Assembly: GCF_030704535.1 (NCBI RefSeq)
Contig: NC_081818.1
Coordinates: 25,211,001 to 25,275,000, forward strand
Reading direction: 5' to 3'
DNA: 64,000 nt
Source: Vitis vinifera
Lineage: Eukaryota > Streptophyta > Magnoliopsida > Vitales > Vitaceae
A model generated the notes under the pieces. That model was not told the origin of the DNA. It made no database searches and saw nothing but the letters and a program-made list of their open reading frames with translations. The number at the start of each line of letters is the position of its first letter. Positions within the stretch are counted from its first letter, which is position 1. The position numbers were made by a program, and so were the translations under genes. Below are positions 51,092-63,514 of this stretch, in pieces.

Positions 51092-53168
51092 ATGGGGCCC
51101 ATAATAATGGAACCCGATGAGGCAGCCGCCTATGGTGGCAACGTAAACCTAACTAGGACCCTTTGCACATCAGCAGGAAGGATTCAATCAAGCGGTATTT
51201 TTATGGGCACAAATCCATTGCATTACTCCCTCCCTTTTTTGTTGCTGCAGTTGTCCCTCGCTTCTTCTGTCATCCTCCTCCTCTCTAGGCTTTTGAGGCC
51301 TCTTGGCCAACCTGTCGTTGTTTCTCAGATTTTGGTACGCCTTCTCTCTTCTCTCATAAATTGTTAAGGACATATCCGTGGCATATCAGACAAAAACACA
51401 ATGGACATTGACCTGCAAGAGAACAGATAACTGATCATTGATCAGATGTTGGTCTCCCAATTGAACTGATTGCTTGTAACCTAACGTAGCAGGGTGGTAT
51501 AATACTAGGACCATCGGTTCTGGGGAGGGTCAGTGAATTCACAAAACTAGTGTTCCCATTGAGGGGCTTCATACAGCTGGATTTGCTCTCCATGTTCGCA
51601 TGTATGTTCTACTTCTTCCTGGTGGGAGTTCAAATAGATCCATGGATACTAAAGAACGTAGACAGAAAGACATTTACAATTGGCGTTTCCACTGGGGTGG
51701 TGCCTATGATACTGGCCACCACCAGGGCTTTCATCGTTACAAGCCATCTCAGTTTAGAATGCTGAAGAAAGTGAAGGTAAGGCTGACATTCATTGTTCTA
51801 TACCTGCTGAGCAATATCAGACAAACAGTTACCCAATACTCCCAAATAAAAATGGCATAAGGTGCTGCTACTCATTAGGCCATTAATATGAAGCAATCAC
51901 ACAGAGAAACAGTTGGCAGGCAGTCTTTAGAATCTCTAAATGGCATTATACTTGATATTATTGTTACCGCAATGAATCTGAGAATTGTTTATCAAACTGC
52001 CTGCAGGCAATAGACCATGAAAGTTTTGAGGTGATGTGCACATCCATGCTGGTGGTTGCAGGGTCTATCACACCTATTATAAAATACCTTTATGATCCCT
52101 CAAGGAGGTACTTATTCTACAAGAGAACTGTCATGCACTCCAAACCCAATGCTGAACTTCGAGTTTTAGTGTGCATGCATGATGAAGAAAATGTCCACAC
52201 CACCATTAACCTCCTCCAAGCCTTATATCCAACAAATAGGAGCCCCATGGCTATCTATGTTCTCCACCTTGTGGAGCTTGTTGGCCGTGCCAAACCCCTC
52301 CTCATTCCCCACAAGCTGACCAGAAAATCCTCCTCCAAGGCCACCATGTCGCAGCGCATTGTCAATGCCTTCAGATTCTAATAGGAAAGCAATCATCGTG
52401 TAGCCTCAGTGCAACCCTTCACTGCAATTTCTCCCTATGCAAGCATGCATAATGAAGTAAGCGCAATTGCGCTTGACAGGAAGATTTCTCTCATAATAGT
52501 TCCTTTCAACAGGAGATTTAATGCCAATGGAGGTTTGGAGTTGTTCAAAAAGGCCGTTAGGACAATGAACAATGTGGTCCGTGAAAAGGCACCTTGCTCT
52601 GTCGCAATCCTTGTTGACCGGGCCCCCTCAGCAGCTCAAGCTCAAGGCATGTGATAGCAGACTGGGCTTTGTATTGTGTTGCTGTTCTCTTCTTGGGTGG
52701 AGCTGATGATAGGGAGGCGTTATCTGTAGTGGCAAGAATGGCAGGACACCCAAAAATTGACTTAACAATGGTTCGGCTACTTAAGGATGGAGAAGTTACC
52801 GGTGAAGCGGAAGCTTGACAATGAACTAGTGAGTGAATTTAGAGTCATTACAGCTGGAAACCATCGAGTAATGTACATAGAGGAGGTTGTGGTGGATGGT
52901 TCAGGGACAGTTGCTGTGATCAGATCAGTTACAAACTTCTCATGGTGGGAAGACACCATGATGAACAGTCCCCACTCACAGCAGGGTTTACAGATTGGAA
53001 CGAACATTCAAATTTGGGAACAATCGGAGAGATGCTGGCTTCCACGGAATAGTGATGAATGGGGGGAGAACCAGACAAAGCTTTGAAGGACAAGATGTGA
53101 CAGAGGAGGAAGCAGAATATATTCCAATTACGATGAGTGGTAGCTATCTTTATAATCATACGATGTAG
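51092..53168 (+). pseudogene. CHX-type cation/H+ antiporter pseudogene lacking the membrane core
   Basis: Exon 1 (51092-51334) encodes the typical start with NPLHYSLPFLLLQLSLA and LGQPVVVSQIL; exon 2 from 51493 gives GGIILGPSVLGRVSEF and LLSMFACMFYFFLVGVQID, the first transmembrane helices. At about 51755 the frame jumps to MLKKVK (51759-51776), which splices to AIDHESFEVMCTSMLVVAG (from 52007), the last helix. Most of the Na+/H+ exchanger domain, some 200 or more residues, is therefore missing. The cytosolic C-terminal domain is recognisable (SKPNAELRVLVC, YVLHLVELVGRA, FTAISPYASMHNE, PCSVAILVDR) but broken by tandem stops at 52380-52384, by another at 52652 and by frameshifts. Intact relatives move K+ or Na+ across endomembranes, mostly in pollen. 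Confidence 0.92.
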
Positions 53169-53239
53169 CCACACTCTGTTCTGTATGATAGAAGATGGTA
53201 GCTGTCTTTATATTTATATAACGTAGACACTCTTTAGAT

Positions 53240-56200
53240 AAGCGCATTCAGAAAGAAATTCAACAAACTCCTATTTTAATTATACCAGCTTAGAGCTTTT
53301 CACAAACAACATGGAAATTGATCTTAGTATGCTTTGTAGGTTCATGAAATTCTGGATTGGCTGCAATGTGAAGAGCTGCTTGGTTGGCATGTGGAATTTT
53401 TAAGTCTGCCATAGGTGAATAAGCCGTGCGACTTCACAACAAGTAGTAGCAATCACTTAGCGTTCGGCCTCTGCAGATGATTGAGAAACAGTATTCTGTG
53501 TTTTGGACTTCCATGAAATTGGAGATGAACCAAGAAATATGCAATAATCAGCAAAAAATGGTCATGTTTCTGAACAACTAGACTAATCAGAAACACAGAA
53601 GGCATTTAATTGGGCTTTACTAGTTGAGGAAAATAGGATGCCTTGGTCAGGTGATTGCTTGATATATTGAAGCAATCAATCAGGGGTGTCTAGCTGTGGT
53701 TGCCTGTTGGCTTATCCCTGAATCGACTTTGAACTTGGACAGCAAAAGCAATGTCAGGATGAATTATGGTAAGTAAAAAAAAATCTCCAATTAGGCATTG
53801 ATAGATAGATGGATCTGGTAAAAGTTCACCATCAGTAAAGCTGAAGATTCTGTTCTATGGGAGTTGTGTAAGGTTGAGAACCAAGGAAGCCAATAATTTC
53901 CAATATATCAAGAGCATATTTTCTTTGAGAAAGAGATATACCATATTTAGAAGGAGCCACTTCTAAACCCACGAAATATTTAAGTGGTCTAAGACCTCTC
54001 AAGGCAAAATGATGAAGAAGATAATCCTTTACAAAGGAGAAAGCAGAAGAATCATTGCTGCAAACAAGGATACCATCCACATAAATTAGAATAGCAACAA
54101 AAGAAGTAGTAGCTATTTTAGTAAAGAGGGAACAGTCAGATGTTGATTGTAGAAATCCTACACCAAGTAAAGCAACAGATAATTTGGCAAACCATTGGCA
54201 AGATGCTTGCTTGAGGAAATATAAAGATTTATGAAGCTTGCAAACACCAATCTCCCTCATTCAATGAAAACCGAGTGGAAGTTGCACGTAAACACTCTCA
54301 TCCAAGTCACCATAAAGAAAAACATTATTGACATCAAATAACTTGTCATTGGTGAAGACGTTCAGAACAACCAAGTGTGTGAGATTGCTGAGAAGTAGAA
54401 GGTGCTGTAGAGGGATGGGGAAATAAGTCACATTCCTTTGATAGAGACAGAAGCACATGGTCACAAGTTGAGGTCTGGGGTATTTGGCTAAGAGGAAAAA
54501 GTGTCCTCATGAAATATGATATCACATAAAACAAAACTTTTCTTATTTTCAAGATCATAAATTTTATACTGCTTTTGACCGTATGGATATCCAATCAAGA
54601 CAGGATGCTTAGAAAATGGGTGAAATTTGGTTTGCTTTAAAGCATGAGTAGAAGGATAGCAAAGACATCCAAAGACTATTAAATGAATGTAAGAAGTTTG
54701 AGACCAAAGAGTCTTTCATAAGGAGTTTAACCAGAAAATATAGTACATGGGGCTCGATTGATCATATGTGTAGATATAAGAATCTAACCACCCCAAAATT
54801 TAAGAGGTGGGTGACCTTGAAAGCGCAATGTGTGATCCACATATAAAACATGTTGATGTTTATGTTCTACTACATTTTATTGATGAGTGTCCACACAACT
54901 ATGTTGGTGTATAATTCCATTTTCTTGAAAAAAAATGCTACCCATGAGAATGAATTTGTTTCATTGCATTGTTAAATATTTTAAATGCAAATACCAAGAA
55001 CTAAATGAGAAAAAAGATCTCAACGTTTATTGGATAAATGTCCTAAACGCTCATGCCAAAATCAATTGAAGGAAACGAAATGATAGAATGACAAGCTGGA
55101 TTAAATGAAAAGTGAAATAAACCATTCAACCTGATCTCTACCCAAGGGTGAGTTTACAAACAGAAACAAGATTCAAATAAAAAGATGGTACGCAAAGAAC
55201 ATCACATTGAATAAGTGAAGGAATTAATGAAATGGTACCTATATTTGTTAGAGGAGCTTATCTACCATGCAGAAGTATGATAGCAATAAAACCTTTGATG
55301 GATGAAAGAAGAGACAGGATTTACAATGTAATGAGTGGCACCACTATCAATTATCCAATTGGAATTGTGGAAAAAGAAAAACTCAAAGATGTACTTGAAA
55401 GATTAGTGGTTGGCTAGCTGCTACCTTACTTGATTCACCCTAGTAGGAGGCTTAAGGAGAGTAACTGTTGAACTTGTTCTGCTGTGAAGGGCAATCCGGA
55501 GATGTTATCCTCTATATTGGGCTTGGCAAGGGTGTTCTGGGATGCTTGATTTACAGCTGGTTGAAATGATTCCTTGTGAAATCGATGTCCAGGGGGATAG
55601 CCATGAAGTTTGTAGCATTTCTTGACTGCATGACCGACCTAATTGCATTGAGTACAAGTAGGTTATTGTCTTTTACCACCCTTGGAATCCCACTTATTAT
55701 TATTATGAGAACCTTCTCTTTGAGAAAAAAAATTTCCACTTTGTTGTGACAAGCAGTGATCTAAATGCTTGAATGCTCAGTTGGGGCAATATTTCATTAT
55801 CTCTTTTCTTGCAAAATAAGAGAATGTGCACATTTAACTAATGGAAAAGAATCCATTAACAAAATTTGTACATGGATTACCAAATATGAGTCATGAAGAC
55901 CCATTAGGAATTACAAAGAACAAATGGGAAAAACCTGTAGATTTGTTAGTTCATTGCATAAAACTTTAGGTTTAGTATAATAACTAGTAACACGTAATTG
56001 ATCTTGTCTTAAAGATATAATTGCCTTTTCTATTTCAAAATGACAAGGAGCATCAAGTTGAGAAAAATATTCCTTTAAGATCAGACTAAATTTGTAAGCA
56101 CATTCTCCATAAATCACTCAGCTGGGTAACTCCTTGGAAAGATCCAAGAGTTCACTATGTTATTACTGTGAACCCATTGATTGACATTCAACTATTCATC

Positions 56201-56535
56201 TCTACTCGTTTATTTATTGATCCATGAATAAACCCAATTTTGTTCTTGGCACTTAGAGCCATAATCATGGCTCTGTCCCATGTTAAATAATTTTCACCAA
56301 TCAATGGTTGAGAAACAAGATTAGAACCTAAATTATCAGAATGATGCAGATGAAATGGATGATTAATATCAACAGTTGCGTAGATATCTACTGTGATTGA
56401 TGAACATGGAAGACGAAGATGAAAAAAATAAATCCCTTTTTACCACAGATGAATCTGGAGTTGCAGAACTACCAAAGTAAGTAAATGACAGCAAAGTGTC
56501 AACTGGCAGAAAGAAGAAAATGTTCTGACACCATA
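53240..56535 (-). pseudogene. Ty1/copia retrotransposon remnant (gag, protease, integrase end, RT, RNase H)
   Basis: Minus-strand order is that of a copia element. From the PBS at 56533 downward: gag start with QPLIGENYLTWDRAMIMALSAKNK (about 56310-56240), further gag near 56117, a CTQCNxVGH zinc knuckle near 55650, protease WIIDSGATHYIVN near 55365-55325, the end of integrase (HQHSCVDTHQ through GYPYGQKQYKIYDLENKKSF, 54920-54530), reverse transcriptase (FDVNNVFLYGDLDE; VCKLHKSLYFLKQAS; YVDGILVCSND, where the usual YVDD has Gly for the second Asp) to about 53840, and RNase H (PISWKSKTQNTVSQSSAEAE) to about 53240. Most of the integrase catalytic core is deleted and stops are frequent. No matching pair of LTRs was found. 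Confidence 0.9.
56522..56533 (-). other. Degraded primer binding site of the copia remnant
   Basis: The minus strand reads TGGTGTCAGAAC, two changes from TGGTATCAGAGC, the initiator-tRNA-Met complementary site usual in copia elements. It lies at the expected place before gag and marks the inner edge of a lost or eroded 5' LTR. Confidence 0.7.
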
Positions 56536-56610
56536 TGAAGAAATATTGTATTTGGAATATTGTGATGTGATATTTCATTACCAGAATTATATATATTTAT
56601 ATATTTTCTA

Positions 56611-56681
56611 TTTTGATAGGTAAGTTTTTGTCCCCATTGGGACTTGAACCTAGAACCTCCCACAAACCCTCCCCATTCCTT
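56611..56681 (-). mobile_element. Truncated tRNA-derived SINE-like fragment
   Basis: The minus strand has GGTTCAAGTCC (56650-56640), a good Pol III B box, followed by a short body and a TTACCTATCAAAAT end. No A box is visible because a TA repeat replaces the upstream part. The TTACCTATC end is shared with the retroposed scrap at 42318-42352. Confidence 0.5.
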
Positions 56682-56706
56682 TATATATAATATATATATA
56701 TATATA
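56682..56706. repeat. (TA)n microsatellite
   Basis: About twelve TA units with one interruption, adjoining the SINE-like fragment. Confidence 0.9.
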
Positions 56707-57219
56707 AGTACATGGTCAACTTCACGGATTACAATTAATACAAAGAATCTCTCTACAAAGGGGAGAAGGTAGGTCAATAGTAGAGGCAAATATGGAATTT
56801 GATATTAATCAATGATATAAATCCCTAATAATAAATGAAAATTGAATTCTTAAGGCAACAAAATAAAGCAATGTTGGACAAAATATGTAACAACAACTAC
56901 AGCCAATAATACTTCACACAACCTGCAAAGGTGACTTAGAAAATAATATCAATTAAATTAGCGGATCTGGGTTGGATTTATGATGTAGGACAACCCTAGG
57001 ATGGTTGCCTACAATTAAATAAGGTGGGCTATAGCTTTGATCGTTTAAGATTTATGAAGAGAATGGAGAACAAAATTATGTCAACAAGGAAAAGTAAAAT
57101 GAAAGAGAGAAAAAAGAACAAGGTAAAGAAGAGAAAAATAGGAAATCTTCTAATCTCACTAAGGACTTCTACGAGGCTCACTTAGAAGAAAAACAATAAA
57201 GTCTCATCATTGAAAATAA

Positions 57220-57236
57220 TATATATATATATATAA
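57220..57236. repeat. Short (AT)n microsatellite
   Basis: About eight AT units in AT-rich intergenic DNA. Confidence 0.85.
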
Positions 57237-57299
57237 ATTGTAAAGTATGTAGATAAATTTGTATTATTCAGCATTTATTCATTAAACTTGTTTTATAGC

Positions 57300-57368
57300 A
57301 GTTGGCCCTATCTATAGGCTTTAGGAAAAGCTAAAAACCTCAACAAAACTATAAAAAATCAAACCAAA
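57300..57368. repeat. Direct repeat, copy 1
   Basis: Contains GGCCCTATCTATAGGCTTTA; repeated with about 80-85% identity by eye at 57596-57664. Confidence 0.8.
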
Positions 57369-57595
57369 CCGTTTGCCGTTTGCTCTTCTATTCCTCAAAT
57401 TGACTCTGTACCCAACAAGTAGTTCCCTGTCCACTAGATTAGATCGGTCAAGTTTTGATGGAGATAGAGTCGTCCTTTTCTCTATCTCATAAAGTTGATT
57501 AGAGGCATTTTACCTATTACAAAAATGGTGTGATTTGACTTTTTTTATTTACCGTTCTTAGTCTTTTGAAAAATATGGATGATTCGGGATAGAGT

Positions 57596-57664
57596 AGTTA
57601 GCCCTATCTATAGGCTTTAGAAAAAGCTAATACCCCAATAAAACTATGAACAAACAAACAAAAC
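57596..57664. repeat. Direct repeat, copy 2
   Basis: Contains AGCCCTATCTATAGGCTTTA in the same orientation as copy 1, about 230 bp downstream of its end. Confidence 0.8.
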
Positions 57665-60600
57665 CTTTACATAATAACTTATCAAAGCTCTTATTTCTTC
57701 CAAATATAATAAAATTAAAAGGAAAAATAAAAACCTTCTTTTTAGAATTATAAACTTAAACTTTATCTTGTAATAAAACTTTCTAATAAAAAAGATTTGT
57801 AGATTATAAAAATGACTCAAGTAAAAAAGACTTTTCTGTTAAAGTTTAGAAACTTCTTTTTAGGAGAAATTTGGAAACTTCCCAAATTCTAGTATCTTCC
57901 TTTTTCTTCCATTTCTTTTTTTTTTGTTTTGTGAATAAATATTGAAGATTCATCCCTATCAATCTAATTGCACTTGTAGCAATTTGCCCAATCCTTTGTT
58001 AAATGGATCATATTCACATTAGAGGTTTCAACCTATTTAACATATTTAATTAGTTATGATTCAACCTATACATGGACCCTTTTAACAATGGTGTCATATT
58101 AACATGATTATTGCTCAATTGTATGATCCATTTAACCATATAATTTCTATATTCTTTTAAAAAAGAATTGTATTAGTAAGTCACGTTAATTTTATTATGT
58201 TTTTATAATAAGTTAATTGAGAAAACATTTTCAATTGTAATTTCTATGTGTTTAGATTGTTGAACATGTTAAATGGGTCATGATTAAGTTACAATAATGT
58301 CTAATTAACATATAATTTAACAAGTTATGTAAACCAAACCCAATCCAACCGTTTGTTATGTTTATAGAGATCGTATTTTGTTATCTATATAACAAACATG
58401 TAGTATTTTGTTCGTTAGAATTGCAACCCAAATAAGTTTTATATATATTATTGACCTACTACCTAACAATTTAAGTTTTTAGGTCAATTGATAGCTTCAC
58501 ATTGTATTAGATCCGTAGTTATTTGGAAGTCATGAGTTTGAACCTCATCACGTGCTTATTTCTTCCAATTTATTAAGCCCACATGCAAGTCTAAAAGAAG
58601 GTTGCTCATGAGATAAAATTAAGGCTATAGCTTGTTGATGTCCTATCTAGCAAAATCCACATGGACACAACTTACCATGTGTCTAATATATCCAATGTGA
58701 GCTCCATCATAACATGATCGATTACAGAACATCATGTGTCTTAGTATGTAGTAAAACATGCTCAAGATCACTCTCCACTAACATGACATGTAACGTATCT
58801 CACCTTTGATCTCCAATGTATGGACAAATCCATATTCTCCTTACATAGTTCCTATGCCATAATGTTATATCATCTGGTCTCTCGTACCTCCAAATATATT
58901 CCTGAGCTACCCAGATGCCCACAGAATATGGATGCTCACCTATGGTGGATGGGGGTCTCTATTACTATACTCCTTGGTGAAGGAGACACTACGTGCACCA
59001 GAGAAGGTTGATTGTTTCATCCCTGCTATAGGAAGGATACTTCCTCCATAATATTTGTAGCTAGATGATTTGCTACATCTCCCTCAAAATTTCATCCTTG
59101 ACATAGCGCTGTGATGCTTATATGTTTGTCTGAGTTTGGAATAGGGCTCATAAAATGAATTTGGTGCATCTCAATGGTGGAATCAACCTTCCAATCATTG
59201 AGCACTTTTGGACTAGTTTAAGGGTCTTGGTTTGGTGTCTAGAGGTTTACCGAGGTTGGATTAACAAATATCAAACTTATCTTGACCAAAATTAGAGATA
59301 AGGGACCGGTGTATCTTTATGACACATGTCATCCCCAAAATGTTCTATGTAATAATTGATCCATTAACATGAGAGTTACTATTTTGGAGCACTATAAGAA
59401 GGTTCCATTTCCTACCAAACAAAAAATAAAAAATAAAAAATGTTTTTCCTACTTTTTTAGGTTCTCTCTTTGATTCCACTGCCATTCTTTTCTTTCTCAC
59501 CTCTTACTCTACTCCACTCTTACCTCAGACTACTAAACAACTCACCAATATGGTTGGCCTCCTACAAATAAGAACCATATTGAAACAAGCTTAAATGAGT
59601 TTGATATATTAAGCTAGTTTAATAATGTCAAAAGATTTGCTTCAGTTATGAAGGAGTTTTACCTAGGTTGAGCCATTTTTAATAACTGACATAACATGAA
59701 TTGGACATGAACACAACCGATTTTTGCCCCTTTGTATAACATTTTTGTTCTCATTCATAGAATAAGTATAAGTGTAAAGCATAAATTCTGTTAAATTTTT
59801 CACTTAGTCAAGACTTATTTTCAAAATTAATAAAGAAAAAAAAAGTGAGCTTATAATAAGGGTGTGAAATTTCCCTTACCTGTCATAAAAGCATACTCTC
59901 ATTTATAAGAAAGCATCAATAGTGAAGGAAAAATAAAAAATTTAAGAAACACACATTTAAGGTTCCAATGAGTTAGGGCTAAGACTTTGCTTAGAATTAT
60001 GATACCTCACTTTACCTTTCAGTAAAGAAGCTTAAAATTGCAGTTTGTAGGGCATAAGGAGAGGAAAAAAATTTAAAGTGACTTTACTTGTGTTATTGGG
60101 TCTCATTAGTGGAAAAAGAAAAATGAGAAGATAATAGCCTCCTCCAAAACCAAAATGTTCACCTCAAAACAGGTGAGACTTGGAGAAAAATGTAAAGAGA
60201 GGATGAAGAAGGTCATGTGGTCCTTAGATCTACTCCTTCCACACTGAACCAACAACACCGTCCCCTCCCTTCCCATATGCATGTATAATTTTTGCCATGT
60301 GAGCCTGCTTAGCTTAGAGGTTAGTTTAATGCATTTGCAATATCATTGGTTAGTTTTGAATTGCTGTTTTTTTCTCCATTTGTTGGAATTTTTACGTGAT
60401 TGATACAGTTACTTGGAAATTAAAGCATATTGAAAAGGCTTATTCTCCTTTCTTCAAAGTTCACCAACAGAAAAATACTTCTAGTTTTGAGGTAACCTTT
60501 TTTTTCTTTTCCAAATTTTTTCATTTTTTTGAGTATATGTTTAGCATCATGCATCATCCAATTGAGTAAATGAGCCGACTCATTTAAATGATGAGCTGAG

Positions 60601-61305
60601 TTCAATATATGATTTGTATTTAAAGCACTAATCAGAATGTCTAAAAACATAGAGCTGTTTGTTTGACCCAGTAAGCTTGCCACCCACTAGATCTTTGGGT
60701 CTTTCTGAACTAATAAATTTTTCCTATGTCTAAACTTCCTATGTTTTTGTGCATTTTGACTGTTTGATTGGGTCATTACCAATGCTTATCCTTTTTTCTA
60801 TTGGATAGAACATGGCATTCAGGATTTGTAGCCACCATGCTTCAGTTTCTAGGACATACTAGAGAGATCTAACAAGGGAGAGCCAAATTGGTTTTGGCAT
60901 GCAAAGGAATAGGGATTTAGCGATGGACAAGCCTAATATAAACTCAGAGAGCAGTAAAACAGAAGTAGAATAAAAAAAATTGCAAAAAAATTTGATTGCA
61001 GGCATTTATTGGAAACAGTGCTGTACAAAGCGAAGGGACAGAGTATATAAACTTTAGGAGTATAAGTTCACATAGTTGCAGATAGAAACCCATAGAATGG
61101 TGTTTTATGAATATGAATCAGTTGTTTTTTTATTATTTTATTTTATTATTTATTTATTTATTTTTTTTTTTGTGTATACACATGGAATACCCTACTCAAT
61201 TCATAAATGGGGAAGAGCAAATTACCTGCTGTAAACCTGGATTTGTTGACCCCTTATCACCATACTTAGGAGCCAATATTTATGGTTAAAAGTAAGACAC
61301 AACCT

Positions 61306-63448
61306 TCAATTTGTTCCCAAACTATGGCCAGTGAACAATTGGTTGCTAAGTTCTTTCCAACTATCATTGTAAGGAAGTGGAGACTTCTCCTGCATTGCTA
61401 GAAGCATTTGTAGGATTGGCTCTGGTTTTGAAGAAGAAGCAAGCAATGCAAAAAGCTCTGTAGATATTGTTGGCAACATTGAAGGCAAGGTATCTCCAAC
61501 CCATTTTATATGTTCAATGGCAGTTGAAATCTCACTAGCATCAGCTAAATATTTCAGGAAAATCACATGGGAGTCTGAATGTCCTACATCATAAGTGAGA
61601 CCACAGAGCAACTTGGAAGCAAAAAGAAAATTACCTGCAAGGAGCATATGGAATTAACTAAATTAATAACATATTCAGCAACCTTTCAACATGTAAAACA
61701 TCACATAGAAGAAACAAATGGTTAAACACCACTAACACGAACCATAACATTGAACTTTTTCACATATATCTTTCCATACATATAAAGACTGTACCTTCTT
61801 TGCAGATGTAAAGAATAAATGTATTTAATATTGTTTGCGCAAGCATTACATCCTGTTCAACAGACTTCTTGAAAACTTCAAAAGCAGATTCAAATTTCTT
61901 CTCCTGACAAAGCCCCTCAAGCAGGGATGTGTAGGTTGTAGCATCAGGGTTTACTCCTTTCTCCAACATATGTTGAAAGAGCCACTGAGCCTCTTGAATT
62001 TGGCCTATTTCTGAGAACTTTTGGATAAGGATGTTGTAAGTCTTCAAATTTACACCATATCCACTTGCAAACATCTCATCCCAAAGCCTTTTTGCAGGGC
62101 GCAATAGATCCTCTCTACAGCATGCTTCCATTAGACAATTATAGGATGAGATATCTGGATCCAGCCCATTCTTCTTCATCTCCTGAAGAACCCCATAAGC
62201 TTCTCTCACTCTCCCAGCCTTGCACAAGAATGAAACCATCACACTGTAAGTCTCCAAATCTGAGAAGTAGTTTCTAGAAGACAAAATATGAAAAACCTCC
62301 AGTAATTCATCGGCTTTTCCACGCTTACAAAGATTTCTACCCAAATTGCTCAAAGTTAGCAGAGTTGGAAAACTTTCTTTTGAAATCATGAACTTGAAAA
62401 ACAACATTGCAGAACCAGGATCAATAGATGAAACAGATCCTACCAATGCATTAAGAACATCATTCCCAATTGGGAAATTCCCATTTATAATCACTTCACC
62501 CAATTCCTTTGCTTCAGGTATCCGTCTCTCTGAAATCAAAACAAAGATAAACTCCCTATAATCATTCTCCCTTGGAGCTACCCCAAGCTTTCTCTTCTTC
62601 TTCAAGACCTTCTCTACTTCAGCCAAACTTCCCTTCAATCTAAATGCCTCAGTAACAATCCGATACGCCATAAAATCAGGTTTATATTCCCTGCTCCTTA
62701 ACTCCTCCAGTAACTCAAAAGCTTCTGACACCCTGGAGACCTGACAAAGCCCGTGAATGATTAAAAGTGCAATAATGGACCCGTTAATTTCGGAAGCATG
62801 CTTTATAACCTCGTCTAACAGACTTAAAGTAGTACCCAACTCAGCATTTCTACAAAACCTCCATATGAAAACACCAAATCCAAGAGAATTCAAAGGGACA
62901 CCGTGATGAATCATTTCATCAAACACTCTTTGGGCATAAACAACACACCCATCAGATGCAAGAGCAGCAACAAGGGAGTTGCACGTATCTGGTCCAATCT
63001 CGCGACTAAGCGCGCTAACTTCATTAAATATCAAGAAAGCATTCTGGGTTCTCTTCCCTATAATATGTGAGGCAATCACTGATCGATAAACCGAAGAATC
63101 AAGCACAATTTTCTGGGCTTTCACATCTTTCAAGAGCCTTTCAACCGCATTGAATTGGCGGGAAATGGAGAGAGACTTAAGGACTGATTGATAGCTGATG
63201 GAAGTGTGAGCAAACCCTGGTTTCTGAGAAGCCCAATAGAAGAAACCGAGAGCGAGTGAATGATGGTGAAGGAGGAAGGGGTCGATGACTCGGGCGACGA
63301 GTGAGGGACTCAGCAATTCGTGGCACCCGAGTCGATGTAGAGTCTGCTCCAGTGAAGGGCTCCATGATCGAGTGGGTCTCGACTGGTTTGAAGCTGCGAT
63401 TAGAGCTCGGCTTATTCGAATTGCCGCCTCAATCGCCGAAGGTTTCAT
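61306..63448 (-). CDS. P-class pentatricopeptide repeat protein
   Basis: Two coding exons, 63448-61795 and 61634-61306, joined across a 160-bp GT-AG intron in phase 1, give 660 aa. The ATG at 63448 opens an N-terminus rich in Arg, Ser and Ala with no acids in the first six residues, plausible as an organelle transit peptide, mitochondrial more likely. About a dozen 35-residue PPR helix pairs run through residues 90-560; clearest are TYSVMVSFLCKAGRVREAYGVLQEM, SYNCLMEACCREDLLRPAKRLWDEM and TYNILIQKFSEIGQIQEAQWLFQHM with regular 35-residue spacing. No E, DYW or SMR domain follows, so it is a P-type protein that would bind organelle RNA. It resembles the Arabidopsis At5g14080 group in my recollection. 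If the intron is retained the reading ends at 61760 with a different short tail. Confidence 0.93.
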
Positions 63449-63514
63449 CGTAGAGAGTGGTCGTTGCTTCCCGCCAAGTTGTGATTCCCACTATTTCCCA
63501 CTACGAACTTGTAA

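Larger units (their letters stand above)
56707..61305. other. Long AT-rich spacer between the copia remnant and the PPR gene
   Basis: Apart from the repeats listed, nothing recognisable. The longest open stretches (58820-59011 plus, 60420-60683 minus) show no domain and unremarkable composition. Probably old transposon debris. Confidence 0.55.

Noticed and set aside
56640-56650. A tRNA gene suggested by the B box
   Set aside because: No A box, acceptor stem or anticodon arm is present; a truncated SINE fits better.
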